Shown here piece by piece: positions 12,759 through 23,254 of a DNA stretch of 59,442 nt. How positions within the stretch are numbered: position 1 is the stretch's first letter; each line of letters opens with the position of its first letter. A program made the translations under genes and the position numbers. The notes below the pieces were generated by a model, which was not told the origin of the DNA, made no database searches, and saw only the letters and a program-made list of their open reading frames with translations. This DNA comes from Aquitalea pelogenes (lineage in GTDB: Bacteria; Pseudomonadota; Gammaproteobacteria; Burkholderiales; Chromobacteriaceae), in NCBI RefSeq assembly GCF_001515305.1, contig NZ_LNQV01000026.1, positions 1-59,442 of the forward strand, in the 5' to 3' direction.

Positions 12759-12980
12759 ATGAAACATCAACATTCTTCACCCGATGACCATGCGCATCTG
12801 CATGAGCATGCCCATGGCCATCAGCATGGTGCCGCCCCGCACCAGCACCTGACTGCCGCCAACCTGCGTCCCCCCATCAGCCTGCTGGCCATGTCGGCCT
12901 GGCAACGGCTGGCCCTGGTGGCGCTGGTGCTGGCCGTGTTGTGGGCGGTGGTGCTGTGGGCATTGCAGGAGGTGGCATGA
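12759..12980 (+). CDS. His-rich one-helix membrane protein in the zinc operon
   Basis: 73 aa. The first 30 residues hold 11 histidines in an alternating HxH pattern (DDHAHLHEHAHGHQHG), and the second half is one hydrophobic helix (LALVALVLAVLWAVVLWAL). This suggests a membrane-anchored metal-binding tail, on either face of the membrane, serving the ABC transporter whose ATPase gene overlaps its stop codon (ATGA). No named family is recognised. It is probably an accessory zinc buffer or chaperone (inference). Confidence 0.75.
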   Translation: MKHQHSSPDDHAHLHEHAHGHQHGAAPHQHLTAANLRPPISLLAMSAWQRLALVALVLAVLWAVVLWALQEVA

Positions 12981-13720
12981 AGGTCGCACTGGATAATCTG
13001 ACGGTGTCTTACCAGCGCCATCCGGCCGTGCATCATGTCTCGGGCAGCTTTGTCACGGGCGATGCCACGGCCATCTTCGGCCCCAATGGCGCGGGTAAAA
13101 GCACCTTGCTCAAAGCCATGATCGGCGCGCTCAAGCCCGATTCCGGCCATGCCCGGCTGGATGGCTTTGTCCGTCAGGACATTGCCTACCTGCCGCAGCA
13201 GTCGGAAATCGACCGCTCCTTGCCGGTCAGCGTGCTCGACCTGGTGGCCACCGGCCTGTGGCACCGTACCGGGCCGTTTGGCCGGGTAGGGCGTGCCGGC
13301 CTTGGCCAGGCCATGGATGCACTGGAACAAGTGGGCCTGGCCGACTTTGCCACCCGCTCCATTTCGGCGCTGTCCAGCGGGCAATTCCAGCGCGTACTGT
13401 TCGCCCGCATCCTGCTGCAGGATGCGCGGCTGATCCTGCTGGACGAGCCATTCACCGCCATGGATGCCAAAACCACCTTCGACCTGCTGGAACTGGTGCG
13501 GCGCTGGAAGGAAGAAGGCCGCACCATCATTGCGGTTCTGCACGACTACGAGCAGGTACGTGCCTATTTCCCGCACACGCTGCTCTTGGCGCGTGAAGTG
13601 GTGGCCTGGGGTCGTACCGAGCAGGTACTGACCGATGCCAATCTGAAACGGGCGGTGGATACGGCCGCCCACTGGCAAGACCGTGCCGCGGTGTGTCAGG
13701 TCGATGGAGTCAATGCCTGA
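12977..13720 (+). CDS. aztA: Zinc/manganese ABC transporter ATPase
   Basis: ABC ATPase of the metal-uptake class. Walker A is GPNGAGKST, Q-loop YLPQQSE, signature LSSGQFQRVLFAR (LSSGQ), Walker B LILLDEPFTAMD, and the switch His is in AVLHDYEQVR. Length is 247 aa. It overlaps the His-rich gene by ATGA and the permease gene by one base (TGATG). The name follows the AztABCD zinc system in which CobW-like and azt genes cluster; znuC is the alternative, and the sequence alone does not separate them. Confidence 0.85.
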   Translation: MKVALDNLTVSYQRHPAVHHVSGSFVTGDATAIFGPNGAGKSTLLKAMIGALKPDSGHARLDGFVRQDIAYLPQQSEIDRSLPVSVLDLVATGLWHRTGPFGRVGRAGLGQAMDALEQVGLADFATRSISALSSGQFQRVLFARILLQDARLILLDEPFTAMDAKTTFDLLELVRRWKEEGRTIIAVLHDYEQVRAYFPHTLLLAREVVAWGRTEQVLTDANLKRAVDTAAHWQDRAAVCQVDGVNA

Positions 13721-14595
13721 TGCAACACCTTTACGATGTACTGATTGCACCTTTTGTCGACTTTGCCTTCATGCGCCGGGCGCTGGCCGGCTGCCTGGCC
13801 CTGTCGCTGGGCAGCGGCCCCATCGGCCTGTTCCTGGTGATGCGCCGCATGAGCCTGATGGGGGATGCCATGAGCCATGCCGTGCTGCCCGGCGCTGCCG
13901 TCGGCTTCATGCTGGCCGGCCTCAGCCTGCCGGCCATGAGTCTGGGTGGCTTTGTTGCCGGTGTGCTGGTGGCGGTGCTGGCGGGCCTTGCCACGCGCTT
14001 TGCCGGTATCAAGGAAGATGCCAGCTTTGCGGCGTTCTACCTGTTGTCACTGGCCATCGGCGTGCTGCTGGTGTCCAAGAGCGGCAGCAATGTGGACCTG
14101 ATGCACATCCTGTTCGGTTCGGTGCTGGCGGTGGACGACGCTGCCTTGTATCTGGTGGGTGGTGTTGCTTCGGTCACCCTGATCACCCTGGCCTTTATCT
14201 ATCGCCCGATGTTGCTGGAAAGCCTGGATCCGGTGTTCCTGCGCTCGGTAGGCGCGCGCGGTGGCCTGTGGCACATGGCCTTCCTGATGCTGGTGGTGCT
14301 GAACCTGGTATCCGGCTTTCAGGCACTGGGTACGCTGATGGCGGTGGGCCTGATGATGCTGCCCGCCATTACCGCCCGGCTGTGGTCGGAAACGGTGGAA
14401 GGCATGCTGGTGATGGCAGTAAGCGTGGCCTTTGGCAGTGGTCTGGCCGGCCTGTTGTTGTCCTATCACTTCGAGCTGCCTTCCGGCCCCGCCATCATTC
14501 TGGTGGCCGGCTTGTTCTACCTCTTTTCCCTGCTGTTCGCTCCGGCGGGCGGTGCCTTGCCGCGCTATATCCGCGCGCGGCATTTTGAATCCTGA
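13720..14595 (+). CDS. aztB: Zinc/manganese ABC transporter permease
   Basis: Integral membrane subunit of the ABC-3 family with about eight hydrophobic segments. Family blocks are MRRMSLMGDAMSHAVLPGAAVGF near the N-terminus, KEDASFAAFYLLSLAIGVLLV in the middle and FQALGTLMAVGLMMLPAITARL towards the end. The MQHLYDVL start overlaps the ATPase stop. Length is 291 aa, as expected. It forms the membrane channel for the binding protein encoded next. Confidence 0.87.
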   Translation: MQHLYDVLIAPFVDFAFMRRALAGCLALSLGSGPIGLFLVMRRMSLMGDAMSHAVLPGAAVGFMLAGLSLPAMSLGGFVAGVLVAVLAGLATRFAGIKEDASFAAFYLLSLAIGVLLVSKSGSNVDLMHILFGSVLAVDDAALYLVGGVASVTLITLAFIYRPMLLESLDPVFLRSVGARGGLWHMAFLMLVVLNLVSGFQALGTLMAVGLMMLPAITARLWSETVEGMLVMAVSVAFGSGLAGLLLSYHFELPSGPAIILVAGLFYLFSLLFAPAGGALPRYIRARHFES

Positions 14596-14605
14596 GGAGT
14601 TCGGT

Positions 14606-15493
14606 GTGAAAAAAAGTCTGTTGAGCCTGTTGCTGCTGGGTTTGCCCATGGCGGCCATGGCGGCAAAGCTGCCGGTTGTTGCCAGTTTCAGCATTGTGGC
14701 GGACATGACCCGTGAAATCGGTGGCCAGCGGGTGGATGTGGTATCGCTGGTAGGGCCGGATCAGGACGCCCACGTGTTTCAACCTTCCCCGGCCGATGTG
14801 AAGGCGCTGTCGGCGTCCCGTGTGTTTGTCACCAACGGGCTGGGGCTGGAAGGCTGGATGGGTCGGCTCACCAAGGCATCCGCCTACAAGGGGGTGATGG
14901 TGGAAGCCGGCAAGGGAATCAAGACCCGCATGGCACCGGAGGAAGAGGGCGAAGCGCATGGCCACGATGTGGTGGATCCGCATGCCTGGCACGACCCGCA
15001 ACGGGTGCAGGTGTACATCCGCAATATCACTGCCGCGCTGATCAAGGCCGATCCGCAAGGCAAGGATGAATACAATCGTCGTGCGGCTGACTTTTCGGCC
15101 CGGGTGAAGCAGGAAGATGACTGGGCGGCCAGGCAGTTTGCCGCCGTGCCGCAGGCCAAGCGCAAGATGCTGACTTCGCACGATGCCTTTGGCTACTTTG
15201 GTGAGCGTTATGGCATCAAGATGCTGGCCATCCAGGGCGTGAGCACCGAAGCAGAAGCATCGGCCAAGGGCGTGGCGCAGTTGGTGAAACAGGTCCGTCA
15301 GGAAAAGGTGAATGCGGTGTTCATGGAAAACATGACCGACAAGCGCCTGCTGGAACAACTGACCCGCGAAGCCAAGGTCAGGATTGGCGGCGAATTGTAT
15401 GCCGATGCCCTGTCCAAGCCCAATGGCCCGGCCAGCAGTTATCTCAAGCTGTTCCACCACAATGTGGAAACCATCATGCAGTCCTTCCGCTAA
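14606..15493 (+). CDS. aztC: Periplasmic zinc-binding lipoprotein-like SBP (ZnuA/AztC type)
   Basis: Cluster A-I metal substrate-binding protein. A GTG start is preceded by GAGGAG at a good distance. The signal peptide (MKKSLLSLLLLGLPMAAMAA) has no lipobox Cys, so the protein is soluble periplasmic. Metal ligands expected from the family are the His in DAHVFQPSP, the His in DPHAWHDP, the region around SHDAFGYF, and the Asp in GGELYADAL. The short acidic/His loop EEEGEAHGHD may be the flexible zinc-sensing loop. Length is 295 aa. It is the last gene of the operon, followed by a strong terminator. Confidence 0.88.
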   Translation: MKKSLLSLLLLGLPMAAMAAKLPVVASFSIVADMTREIGGQRVDVVSLVGPDQDAHVFQPSPADVKALSASRVFVTNGLGLEGWMGRLTKASAYKGVMVEAGKGIKTRMAPEEEGEAHGHDVVDPHAWHDPQRVQVYIRNITAALIKADPQGKDEYNRRAADFSARVKQEDDWAARQFAAVPQAKRKMLTSHDAFGYFGERYGIKMLAIQGVSTEAEASAKGVAQLVKQVRQEKVNAVFMENMTDKRLLEQLTREAKVRIGGELYADALSKPNGPASSYLKLFHHNVETIMQSFR

Positions 15494-15510
15494 ACTGCGC
15501 GAGGCATCCT

Positions 15511-15543
15511 AAAGCCGCCCCGATCACACCGGGCGGCTTTTTT
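15511..15543. terminator. Terminator of the zinc operon
   Basis: AAAGCCGCCC and GGGCGGCTTT pair around CGATCACACC and are followed by TTTTTT. It abuts the convergent exporter gene. Confidence 0.92.
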
Positions 15544-16214
15544 CATGCCTGCATTGCCAGTAGCAGCAAGCGGGTCAGCCCCATGCCTGCCACCAGCAAG
15601 CCCGCCAGCAAACGCACCGGCTTGCGCTGGATGAACTGGCGCAGCGTGTCGGCAAACACCCCCATCAGCAACAAATTGGGCAGCGTGCCCAGGCCGAATG
15701 CCAGCATCAGCAGGCCGCCTTGCAAGGCCTTGCCGCTGGCCAGTGCTGACAGCGAGGCGCTATACACCAGGCCGCATGGCAACCAGCCCCACAGCATGCC
15801 GGCCAACAAGGCGGCTTTGGCACTGCGGATGGGCAGCAGGCGGGCGAGCAAGGGTTGCAGTTTGCTCCAAACCGGACGGCCGATTTTTTCCAGGGTGGTA
15901 ATGGCGCTGGAGAGCCCGGCCAGATACAGGCCCATGGCAATCAGCATCAGGTTGGCCAGTACCAGCAAGGCCATTTGTGCCGGTCGGGTGGCAATCAGGC
16001 TCAAGCCGGCTTCAGCCAGGCCACCCAGCAACACGCCTGCGCTGACATAACTGAGCAAGCGCCCGCTGTTGTACGACAGCATGATTTGCCAGCGTTGCTG
16101 CCCGGCAGGCAGATTCAGGGTCAGCGCCGTCACAATGCCGCCGCACATCCCCATGCAATGTCCGCCACCCAGCAGGCCGGCCAGGAAAATCACCCAGAAA
16201 CCCGTTTCTAACAT
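15543..16214 (-). CDS. TauE/SafE-like (COG2836) membrane protein
   Basis: Six-helix membrane protein of the sulfite exporter TauE/SafE / UreH-like group. The diagnostic N-terminal GGGHCMGMCGG has two Cys that resemble those of the DsbD/CcoS-associated family, and WGWLPCGLVYSAS carries the second conserved Cys-Pro. Such proteins are often found with cbb3 oxidase maturation and heavy-metal genes and may move metal or thiol equivalents. There is no neighbour here to decide. Length is 223 aa. Confidence 0.78.
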   Translation of the reverse strand: MLETGFWVIFLAGLLGGGHCMGMCGGIVTALTLNLPAGQQRWQIMLSYNSGRLLSYVSAGVLLGGLAEAGLSLIATRPAQMALLVLANLMLIAMGLYLAGLSSAITTLEKIGRPVWSKLQPLLARLLPIRSAKAALLAGMLWGWLPCGLVYSASLSALASGKALQGGLLMLAFGLGTLPNLLLMGVFADTLRQFIQRKPVRLLAGLLVAGMGLTRLLLLAMQA

Positions 16215-16513
16215 GCGACAACCTGTTGCTTAAATCCCTATTCTACCAGAGGGCTTGTTAGCTCGGCTTGCCTGATTTTTAAGCAAATTGTGACAATGTA
16301 ATAGTAAAAAAAAGCCAAATTCTGTTTGGCATTGAGGAGGAATGCCAGCTAGAAAAAAAGTACGGGGAAACGGTTATTCGCGCTGGAAAAAGGCGGGCCA
16401 AGCCCTGAGAATGCTCATTCTTTCCTGCCGTAATCGGGGAGGCCACAAATAAAAAGGCCAAACGGACAGGTGCTGCAATGTGTAACGACCCACAAAGAAA
16501 CTGAGGAAACTAC

Positions 16514-17293
16514 ATGGCCAAGTATTTGACGCTCGAACATCTGGGCCAGTCTGCAATCATCACGATCAACAATCCTCCCGCCAATGTGTGGACCATCGAC
16601 AGCCTGCATGAACTGGCTACCGTAATGGCCAAGCTGCAAGCGGACAGCTCGGTGCGCGCAGTGGTGATCACCGGGGCTGGAGATGCTTTCTTCTGTGCTG
16701 GCGCTGATCTGAATCTGTTCAGCAAGGGTAGCAAGCAGGATGTAGCCGAAATGCTGGACGCCTTTACCGCCGCATTTGCAGCGCTGCGCAACTATTCAGG
16801 CGTGACGGTTGCCGCCATCAACGGTTATGCCCTGGGCGGCGGGCTGGAATGCGCGCTGATGTGTGACTACATGGTGGTGGAACGCGGCGCCAGGCTGGGT
16901 TTGCCGGAAGCCCGGGTTGGCCTGTTGCCGGCCGGTGGTGGCAGCAAGACGCTGGCCGACAAGGTAGGTGTGTCCTGGGCCAAGCGCATTCTATTGGGTG
17001 GCGAGATCCTGAGTGCGGAAAAGGCTTATGAAATAGGTCTGGTGGAAGAAATTGTCGATCCGGGTTTTGCCAAGATCATGGCAGTAAGCCTGGCGGGCAA
17101 GGTGGCGAATCAGGCGCCGCAGGCGGTGGCACGTGCGCGCCAGCTGATTGAAGCCAGTGCTGGTGCCACGCTGGAAGAGCACCTGCAACGGGAACGCGAG
17201 GCCTTGCTGTCCCTGATCGGGGAAGAAGAGCAGCTGGAAGGGGTGTCGGCCTTTCTGGGCAAGCGGTCCCCAAGCTGGGCAGACGAAGATTGA
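16514..17293 (+). CDS. Enoyl-CoA hydratase/isomerase (crotonase family)
   Basis: Acyl-CoA-acting crotonase-fold enzyme. Oxyanion-hole elements are FFCAGADLN and INGYALGGGLECALMCD; a glutamate equivalent to the catalytic pair lies in GLPEARVGLLPAGGG. The 259 aa length is typical of a single-function enoyl-CoA hydratase; the fatty-acid or aromatic pathway cannot be told from the sequence. The start ATG follows GAGGAAACT. The gene is monocistronic with its own terminator. Confidence 0.85.
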   Translation: MAKYLTLEHLGQSAIITINNPPANVWTIDSLHELATVMAKLQADSSVRAVVITGAGDAFFCAGADLNLFSKGSKQDVAEMLDAFTAAFAALRNYSGVTVAAINGYALGGGLECALMCDYMVVERGARLGLPEARVGLLPAGGGSKTLADKVGVSWAKRILLGGEILSAEKAYEIGLVEEIVDPGFAKIMAVSLAGKVANQAPQAVARARQLIEASAGATLEEHLQREREALLSLIGEEEQLEGVSAFLGKRSPSWADED

Positions 17294-17322
17294 TACTGAT
17301 TTGTCGATGGAAGTAGACCATG

Positions 17323-17350
17323 AAACAGCCGGGCGAGTCCCGGCTGTTTT
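17323..17350 (+). terminator. Intrinsic terminator of the crotonase gene
   Basis: AACAGCCGGG and CCCGGCTGTT around CGAGT with TTTT after it, close behind the stop codon. Confidence 0.9.
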
Positions 17351-17486
17351 ATTGTCCGAAGCGGCTGTTGAACGGCAGTGATGTGTCGGGGCTGAGGTGT
17401 TTGCCAAGCTGGTTGTGATTCACAATTTCCTGATTTGCAGAGAAGAAAACTGGAACTTTGGTCAGTACCGTCTGATTTTCATGTTG

Positions 17487-17503
17487 TTGATAATTATTAT
17501 CAA
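17487..17503. promoter_or_regulatory. Fur-box-like palindrome before the amidase gene
   Basis: Perfect 17-base palindrome TTGATAATTATTATCAA, close to the Fur consensus (GATAATGATAATCATTATC), 53 bases before the amidase start. A second AT-rich stretch, ATTGATTG...AATTGATCAA, follows. It suggests iron- or Fur-dependent control. Confidence 0.6.
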
Positions 17504-17556
17504 TCAAAAAGTAAGTATTGATTGTTTTTTTAATTGATCAACAAAGCCAGAGCCCC

Positions 17557-18468
17557 ATGAAAACCAAAAAACCAGTTCTTTCCCGCAGTTATCTGTATCA
17601 AACCATTGTCCTGAGCACCAGTCAGCTTGTTCTGGCTGGCTGCAGCAACACCATGTCGGCCAAGCAGGCTGAACCGGCAGCAAGCCGGCCTGCCTACGAA
17701 AAAATGGCGGAGCATTACTTGCTGAATACCAGCTTTACCGCCCAGGGCCAGGACGAGCGCATCCGTTTTGTCATCCTGCATTACACGGCACTGAATCAGG
17801 CAGATTCCCTCGCCATGCTGACCGGTCCGCAGGTCAGCACACATTATCTGGTGCCGGAAAACCCGCAATGGCGTGGTGGAGAGCCAGTCATCATGCAGCT
17901 GGTGCCGGAAAGCAAGCGTGCCTGGCATGCCGGTGTCAGTAGCTGGGGCGGCTGGCGTGCGCTGAATGCGTCTTCGGTGGGCGTGGAAATGGTCAACCGT
18001 GGCTACACTGAATTACCTTCTGGCTGGCGTCAGTGGTATCCGTATACGCCTCAACAGATCAAGGCCGTGTCTATCCTGCTCAAGGATGTGATTGCCCGGA
18101 ACCAGATCCAGCCCTACAACGTGCTGGGTCACAGCGACGTGGCACCCTTGCGCAAGTCCGACCCCGGCCCTTTGTTTCCCTGGGAGCAATTGGCCGGCAT
18201 GGGAATCGGCGCCTGGCCGGACCCGCAAACGGTGGAAAAACATCTTGCAGGGCGCGCGCCCAAACAGGCGGCCGTGGTGCTGGAAGTGCAGAAAAGCCTG
18301 AAACGCTATGGCTATGACCAGATTCCGCAAACTGGTGAGCTGGATGAAGATACCCGCAAAACCATCAGTGCATTCCAGATGCACTTTCGCCCGGCAGACT
18401 ACAGCGGTAATGCCGATGCGCAAACCGAGGCCATTGCCAAAGCCTTGCTGGAAAAATACCGCCAGTAA
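17557..18468 (+). CDS. amiD: N-acetylmuramoyl-L-alanine amidase lipoprotein (AmiD-like)
   Basis: Outer-membrane lipoprotein cleaving the MurNAc-L-Ala bond. The lipobox LVLAGC sits at about residue 30 after a hydrophobic stretch. The Amidase_2 (T7 lysozyme-like) zinc site is visible as FVILHYTA and VLGHSDVAPLRKSDPGP, with SVGVEMVNRG between. The last 70 residues (VVLEVQKSLKRYGYD...TGELDEDTRKTISAFQMHF) are a PG_binding_1 peptidoglycan-binding domain. The ATG at 17557 is preferred over one 13 codons upstream because only it starts a normal lipoprotein signal. It lies behind a Fur-box-like site. Confidence 0.88.
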   Translation: MKTKKPVLSRSYLYQTIVLSTSQLVLAGCSNTMSAKQAEPAASRPAYEKMAEHYLLNTSFTAQGQDERIRFVILHYTALNQADSLAMLTGPQVSTHYLVPENPQWRGGEPVIMQLVPESKRAWHAGVSSWGGWRALNASSVGVEMVNRGYTELPSGWRQWYPYTPQQIKAVSILLKDVIARNQIQPYNVLGHSDVAPLRKSDPGPLFPWEQLAGMGIGAWPDPQTVEKHLAGRAPKQAAVVLEVQKSLKRYGYDQIPQTGELDEDTRKTISAFQMHFRPADYSGNADAQTEAIAKALLEKYRQ

Positions 18469-18519
18469 CAATTGCCTGACTTCCGCCCAGGCCCGTCAAG
18501 CAGACTTGCTTCACCAAAC

Positions 18520-18547
18520 AAAAAAGCCACGACATGTCGTGGCTTTT
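18520..18547 (-). terminator. Intrinsic terminator of serS
   Basis: GCCACGAC and GTCGTGGC around AT, with a run of six A on the left (T run on the minus strand) and TTTT on the right. Suited to both strands. Confidence 0.9.
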
Positions 18548-18569
18548 GGGCTGGCAGAACCGGCGGATA

Positions 18570-19910
<1,341 letters not shown>

Positions 19911-20139
19911 TCAGCCCCTTACTGAATCCTGCATGCGGAGGGAAAGCAACCGCTGTGTGGTGCTGCACTGTCTGCCTGTGGCTGGCAGCACCCACTCATT
20001 CTGTAAAACGCAAGTGTAACGGTAACAGGCGGGCTTTGTCCTGCCTGTTGCTGGCAAAAACAGCATTATAAGCAATGCTGGCGGGCTTGTAGATGCTGGC
20101 AGGCGACGTCCTGTTGGCTAGCCCTTGGTCGCTGCGGCC

Positions 20140-21450
20140 TTACTTCTTGCCGGCTTCCTCATCCCACTTTTTCAGCAGGGCCAGTTTTTCCCCGATCTTG
20201 ATTTCCAGCCCGCGCGGCACCGGCTGATACCAGCCCGGTTCCGGCATGTCATCCGGCAGATAGCTTTCACCGGCGGCATAGGCATTCGGTTCGTCATGGG
20301 CATAGCGGTATTCATGGCCATAGCCCAGCTCTTTCATCAGCTTGGTGGGCGCATTGCGCAGGTGTACCGGCACCGGGCGGCTCTTGTCCTGCTTGATGAA
20401 GGCGCGCGCCTGGTTGTAGGCCATGTAGCCGGCATTGCTCTTTGCCGCCACCGCCAGGTAGATGGCGGCTTGCGCCAGCGCCAGTTCGCCTTCCGGGCTG
20501 CCCAGCCGCTCGTAGGTGGTGGCGGCATCGTTGGCAATCTGCATGGCGCGCGGGTCGGCCAGGCCAATGTCTTCCCAGGCCATGCGTACCAGGCGGCGCG
20601 CCAGATAGCGCGGGTCCGCGCCGCCATCCAGCATGCGGGTGAGCCAGTACAGGGCGGCATCCGGGTTGGAGCCGCGCACCGATTTGTGCAGGGCGGAAAT
20701 CTGGTCGTAGAAGGCATCGCCGCCCTTGTCGAAGCGGCGGGCGTTGACGCTGAGCACTTCGGCCAGAAAGTCCTGCGTGATCTGACCGGTTTTGCGTGCC
20801 AGCGCGGCGGTGCGGGTTTGCTCCAGCAGGTTAAGAAAGCGCCGTGCATCGCCATCGGCATAGCCGGTGAGGGCAGCGATGGCCTGCTCGTCGAATTCCA
20901 GCCCGTCCAGCGCGCCCTTGTCGCGCGCACGCTGGAACAACAGCACCAGCTCGTCTTCCCCCAGGCTGTTCAGCACATACACTTGCGCCCGTGACAGCAG
21001 GGCGGAGTTCACTTCGAACGACGGGTTTTCCGTGGTGGCACCAATAAAGGTGAGCAGGCCGGATTCGACAAAAGGCAAAAACGCATCCTGCTGGCTTTTG
21101 TTGAAGCGGTGGACTTCATCGACAAACAAAATGGTGTGACGGCCAGAGCGTTGCAGCGCGGCATGCGCCTGTTCCACCGCGTCGCGAATGTCCTTTACCC
21201 CGGAGAACACGGCAGAGAGCGGAATGAACTCGGCATCGAAACTGCCGGCCAGAATGCGCGCCAGCGTGGTTTTACCCACGCCGGGCGGGCCCCACAGAAT
21301 CATCGAGTGCAAGGTGCCGGATTCCACTGCCAGCCGCAGCGGCTTGCCGGGGCCGATCAGGTGCTGCTGGCCAATCACCTCATCCAGTGCGGCGGGGCGT
21401 AGGGCCTCGGCCAACGGTTTTTTGGCTTCCTGGGCAAACAGATCATTCAT
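20140..21450 (-). CDS. rarA: Replication-associated recombination protein A (AAA+ ATPase)
   Basis: Clamp-loader-like AAA+ ATPase acting at stalled replication forks (RarA/MgsA/WRNIP1 family). Walker A is [10 protein letters not shown], Walker B FVDEVHRF, sensor 1 [11 protein letters not shown] and an Arg-finger region [10 protein letters not shown]. The C-terminal tetramerisation part includes [31 protein letters not shown] and YMAYNQA. The ATG of [11 protein letters not shown] is chosen over a GTG four codons upstream. Length is 436 aa. Confidence 0.93.
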   Translation of the reverse strand: MNDLFAQEAKKPLAEALRPAALDEVIGQQHLIGPGKPLRLAVESGTLHSMILWGPPGVGKTTLARILAGSFDAEFIPLSAVFSGVKDIRDAVEQAHAALQRSGRHTILFVDEVHRFNKSQQDAFLPFVESGLLTFIGATTENPSFEVNSALLSRAQVYVLNSLGEDELVLLFQRARDKGALDGLEFDEQAIAALTGYADGDARRFLNLLEQTRTAALARKTGQITQDFLAEVLSVNARRFDKGGDAFYDQISALHKSVRGSNPDAALYWLTRMLDGGADPRYLARRLVRMAWEDIGLADPRAMQIANDAATTYERLGSPEGELALAQAAIYLAVAAKSNAGYMAYNQARAFIKQDKSRPVPVHLRNAPTKLMKELGYGHEYRYAHDEPNAYAAGESYLPDDMPEPGWYQPVPRGLEIKIGEKLALLKKWDEEAGKK

Positions 21451-21538
21451 GGCGGCTGACACGGCAAAAGAAACAGGCTGCTAGTATATCAGCTGTGTTC
21501 TGCCTGCCGCAGGCGCTATGAATCGGGAGGGGAGTGGA

Positions 21539-22456
21539 ATGAAGCCGGTTGTACTCTGTTTATGGCTGCTGCTGGCATTGCCGGTGCAGGCTGGCCCCCT
21601 GCAGAACTGGCTGCAGCAGCGGGCGGCCAGTCACGATGCTCTGGCGGAGGAGGATGTTGCCAGCAGTGGCCGTTTGCCTGCTGGTGCACGCAAGCTGGCG
21701 GACTTGGCGTATGGACCGGATGTGCGCCAGCGACTGGATGTTTATCTGCCTGCAGGCGAAGGGCAGGGTCGGCCATTATTGGTCATGGTGCATGGCGGGG
21801 CATGGCGCTTGGGCAGCAAGCAGGCGTCCAATGTGGTGGATAACAAGCTGGCGCACTGGCTGCCTGCCGGTGTGGTGCTGGTGTCGCTGGATTATCGCCT
21901 GCTGCCGCAGGCCCCGGTGGAGGAGCAGGCGGATGATGTGGCCCGCGCGGTGGCCTGGGTGCAGGCGCATGCTGCCGAATGGGGTGCAGACAAGCGGCAA
22001 CTGGTATTGATGGGCCACTCTGCTGGCGCGCATCTGGTCGGCTTGCTGAGTACCGATACCGCACTGCGCCAGCGCCATGGCGTGCAGCCCTGGGTGGCCA
22101 GCGTGCTGCTGGACAGTGCAGCGCTGGAGGTGGCGGGCATCATGCGCGGCCCGCATTTCCCCTTGTATGACAAGGCTTTTGGTAGCGATGCCGCGCTTTG
22201 GGACCGTTTGTCGCCCACCCGTTTGCTGGGCGCGGGCACACCGCCACTATTGGCCGTGTGTTCCATGCAGCGGGCCCAGTCCTGCCAACAGGCACATGGC
22301 CTGGCTGACAAAGGCAGGCAGGCCGGGGTGGTGGTGCAGGTATTGCCGCAGGACCTGAGCCACGCGCAGATCAACCAGCAGCTGGGCGTGACTGGTGACT
22401 ATACCCGCCAGGTTGACCGTTTCTTGCAGCAGTCCGGCTGGAAGCCGTCCCCCTGA
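21539..22456 (+). CDS. Exported alpha/beta hydrolase (HSL/carboxylesterase type)
   Basis: Carries a signal peptide (MKPVVLCLWLLLALPVQA). The oxyanion motif is MVHGGAWRLGS, the nucleophile elbow is MGHSAGAHL, a later Asp and the final His in LSHAQINQQ complete a plausible triad. This is the BD-FAE / alpha-beta hydrolase_3 architecture of esterases acting on small acyl or aryl esters. The start ATG follows GGGAGGGGAG, a strong ribosome site. Length is 305 aa. The natural substrate is unknown. Confidence 0.83.
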   Translation: MKPVVLCLWLLLALPVQAGPLQNWLQQRAASHDALAEEDVASSGRLPAGARKLADLAYGPDVRQRLDVYLPAGEGQGRPLLVMVHGGAWRLGSKQASNVVDNKLAHWLPAGVVLVSLDYRLLPQAPVEEQADDVARAVAWVQAHAAEWGADKRQLVLMGHSAGAHLVGLLSTDTALRQRHGVQPWVASVLLDSAALEVAGIMRGPHFPLYDKAFGSDAALWDRLSPTRLLGAGTPPLLAVCSMQRAQSCQQAHGLADKGRQAGVVVQVLPQDLSHAQINQQLGVTGDYTRQVDRFLQQSGWKPSP

Positions 22457-22486
22457 GCCGGCCGCTACATGTCAGTTGGCGGTTGT

Positions 22487-23095
22487 TCAGTCGCCGCTGA
22501 CCACATCCGCGCCCTTGGGCGGGGTGAAGCTGAAATGGCTGGCTGCCAGGGCAGGGTTTTTCTGCTGATTGGCAAAACGGATGCGGGTGTTGTTGCCAAA
22601 ACTGTCGGTCAGCTCCATTTCCACCAGCATCTTGTTGCTAAAGCCCATGCGGATGGCGTTGAAGGTGTTGTCCTGTTTTTTCGGGCTGGCGCTCAGCCAC
22701 TCCACGTCGCCTTGCTTGCCCGCTTCTTTCAGGATGTAGTCGCGTTCGATGGCATTATTGCCGGCCAGCAGCGCGGCCGGGCTGCTGCCCAGTGCGCCGT
22801 CCAGGTTCTTGCGGGTGACCTGGGCCAGGTCCTTGTCGTAAATCCACAGTGTCTTGCCATCACCGACAATCAGCTGTTCGTACGGCTTGTTGTAACTCCA
22901 GCGGAATTTGCCGGGACGGGAGATTTCCAGCTGACCGGAGACTTCTTCTTTCTTGTTCTTGGCGCTGACCACCTGGGTAAAGCTGGCGGACAGGGTTTTG
23001 GTGTCATTGACAAAGGCCTTGAGCTGGGCGATGGCGGCAGCCTGTACCGGCAAGGTCAGCACGGTGGCCAGCATGGCCAGGGCGAATTTTTTCAT
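22487..23095 (-). CDS. lolA: Outer-membrane lipoprotein carrier protein LolA
   Basis: Periplasmic chaperone that carries lipoproteins from LolCDE to LolB. Signal peptide MKKFALAMLATVLTLPVQAAA. Family features: LKAFVNDTKTLSASFTQ, ISRPGKFRWSYNKPYEQLIVGDGKTLWIYDKDLAQV and the C-terminal FSFTPPKGADVV. The mature protein is about 180 aa, the usual size. The start MKKFALAM is preceded by CCCCAGATG context; longer upstream frames lack a signal peptide. Confidence 0.92.
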   Translation of the reverse strand: MKKFALAMLATVLTLPVQAAAIAQLKAFVNDTKTLSASFTQVVSAKNKKEEVSGQLEISRPGKFRWSYNKPYEQLIVGDGKTLWIYDKDLAQVTRKNLDGALGSSPAALLAGNNAIERDYILKEAGKQGDVEWLSASPKKQDNTFNAIRMGFSNKMLVEMELTDSFGNNTRIRFANQQKNPALAASHFSFTPPKGADVVSGD

Positions 23096-23254
23096 CTGGG
23101 GTCCTTGAGGCAATTGCAAGTGACTGTCATGGCAGTGCCGGCAACCGCCGTATGGCAAACGCGCCCCTGTCATGCTCACCTTGCTGGGCAGCAAAGTGTG
23201 ACAGCAAGTGGGGGCGGCGGTTCGGATCATGCTGTTAAGGAGTGTTGGCCATGC

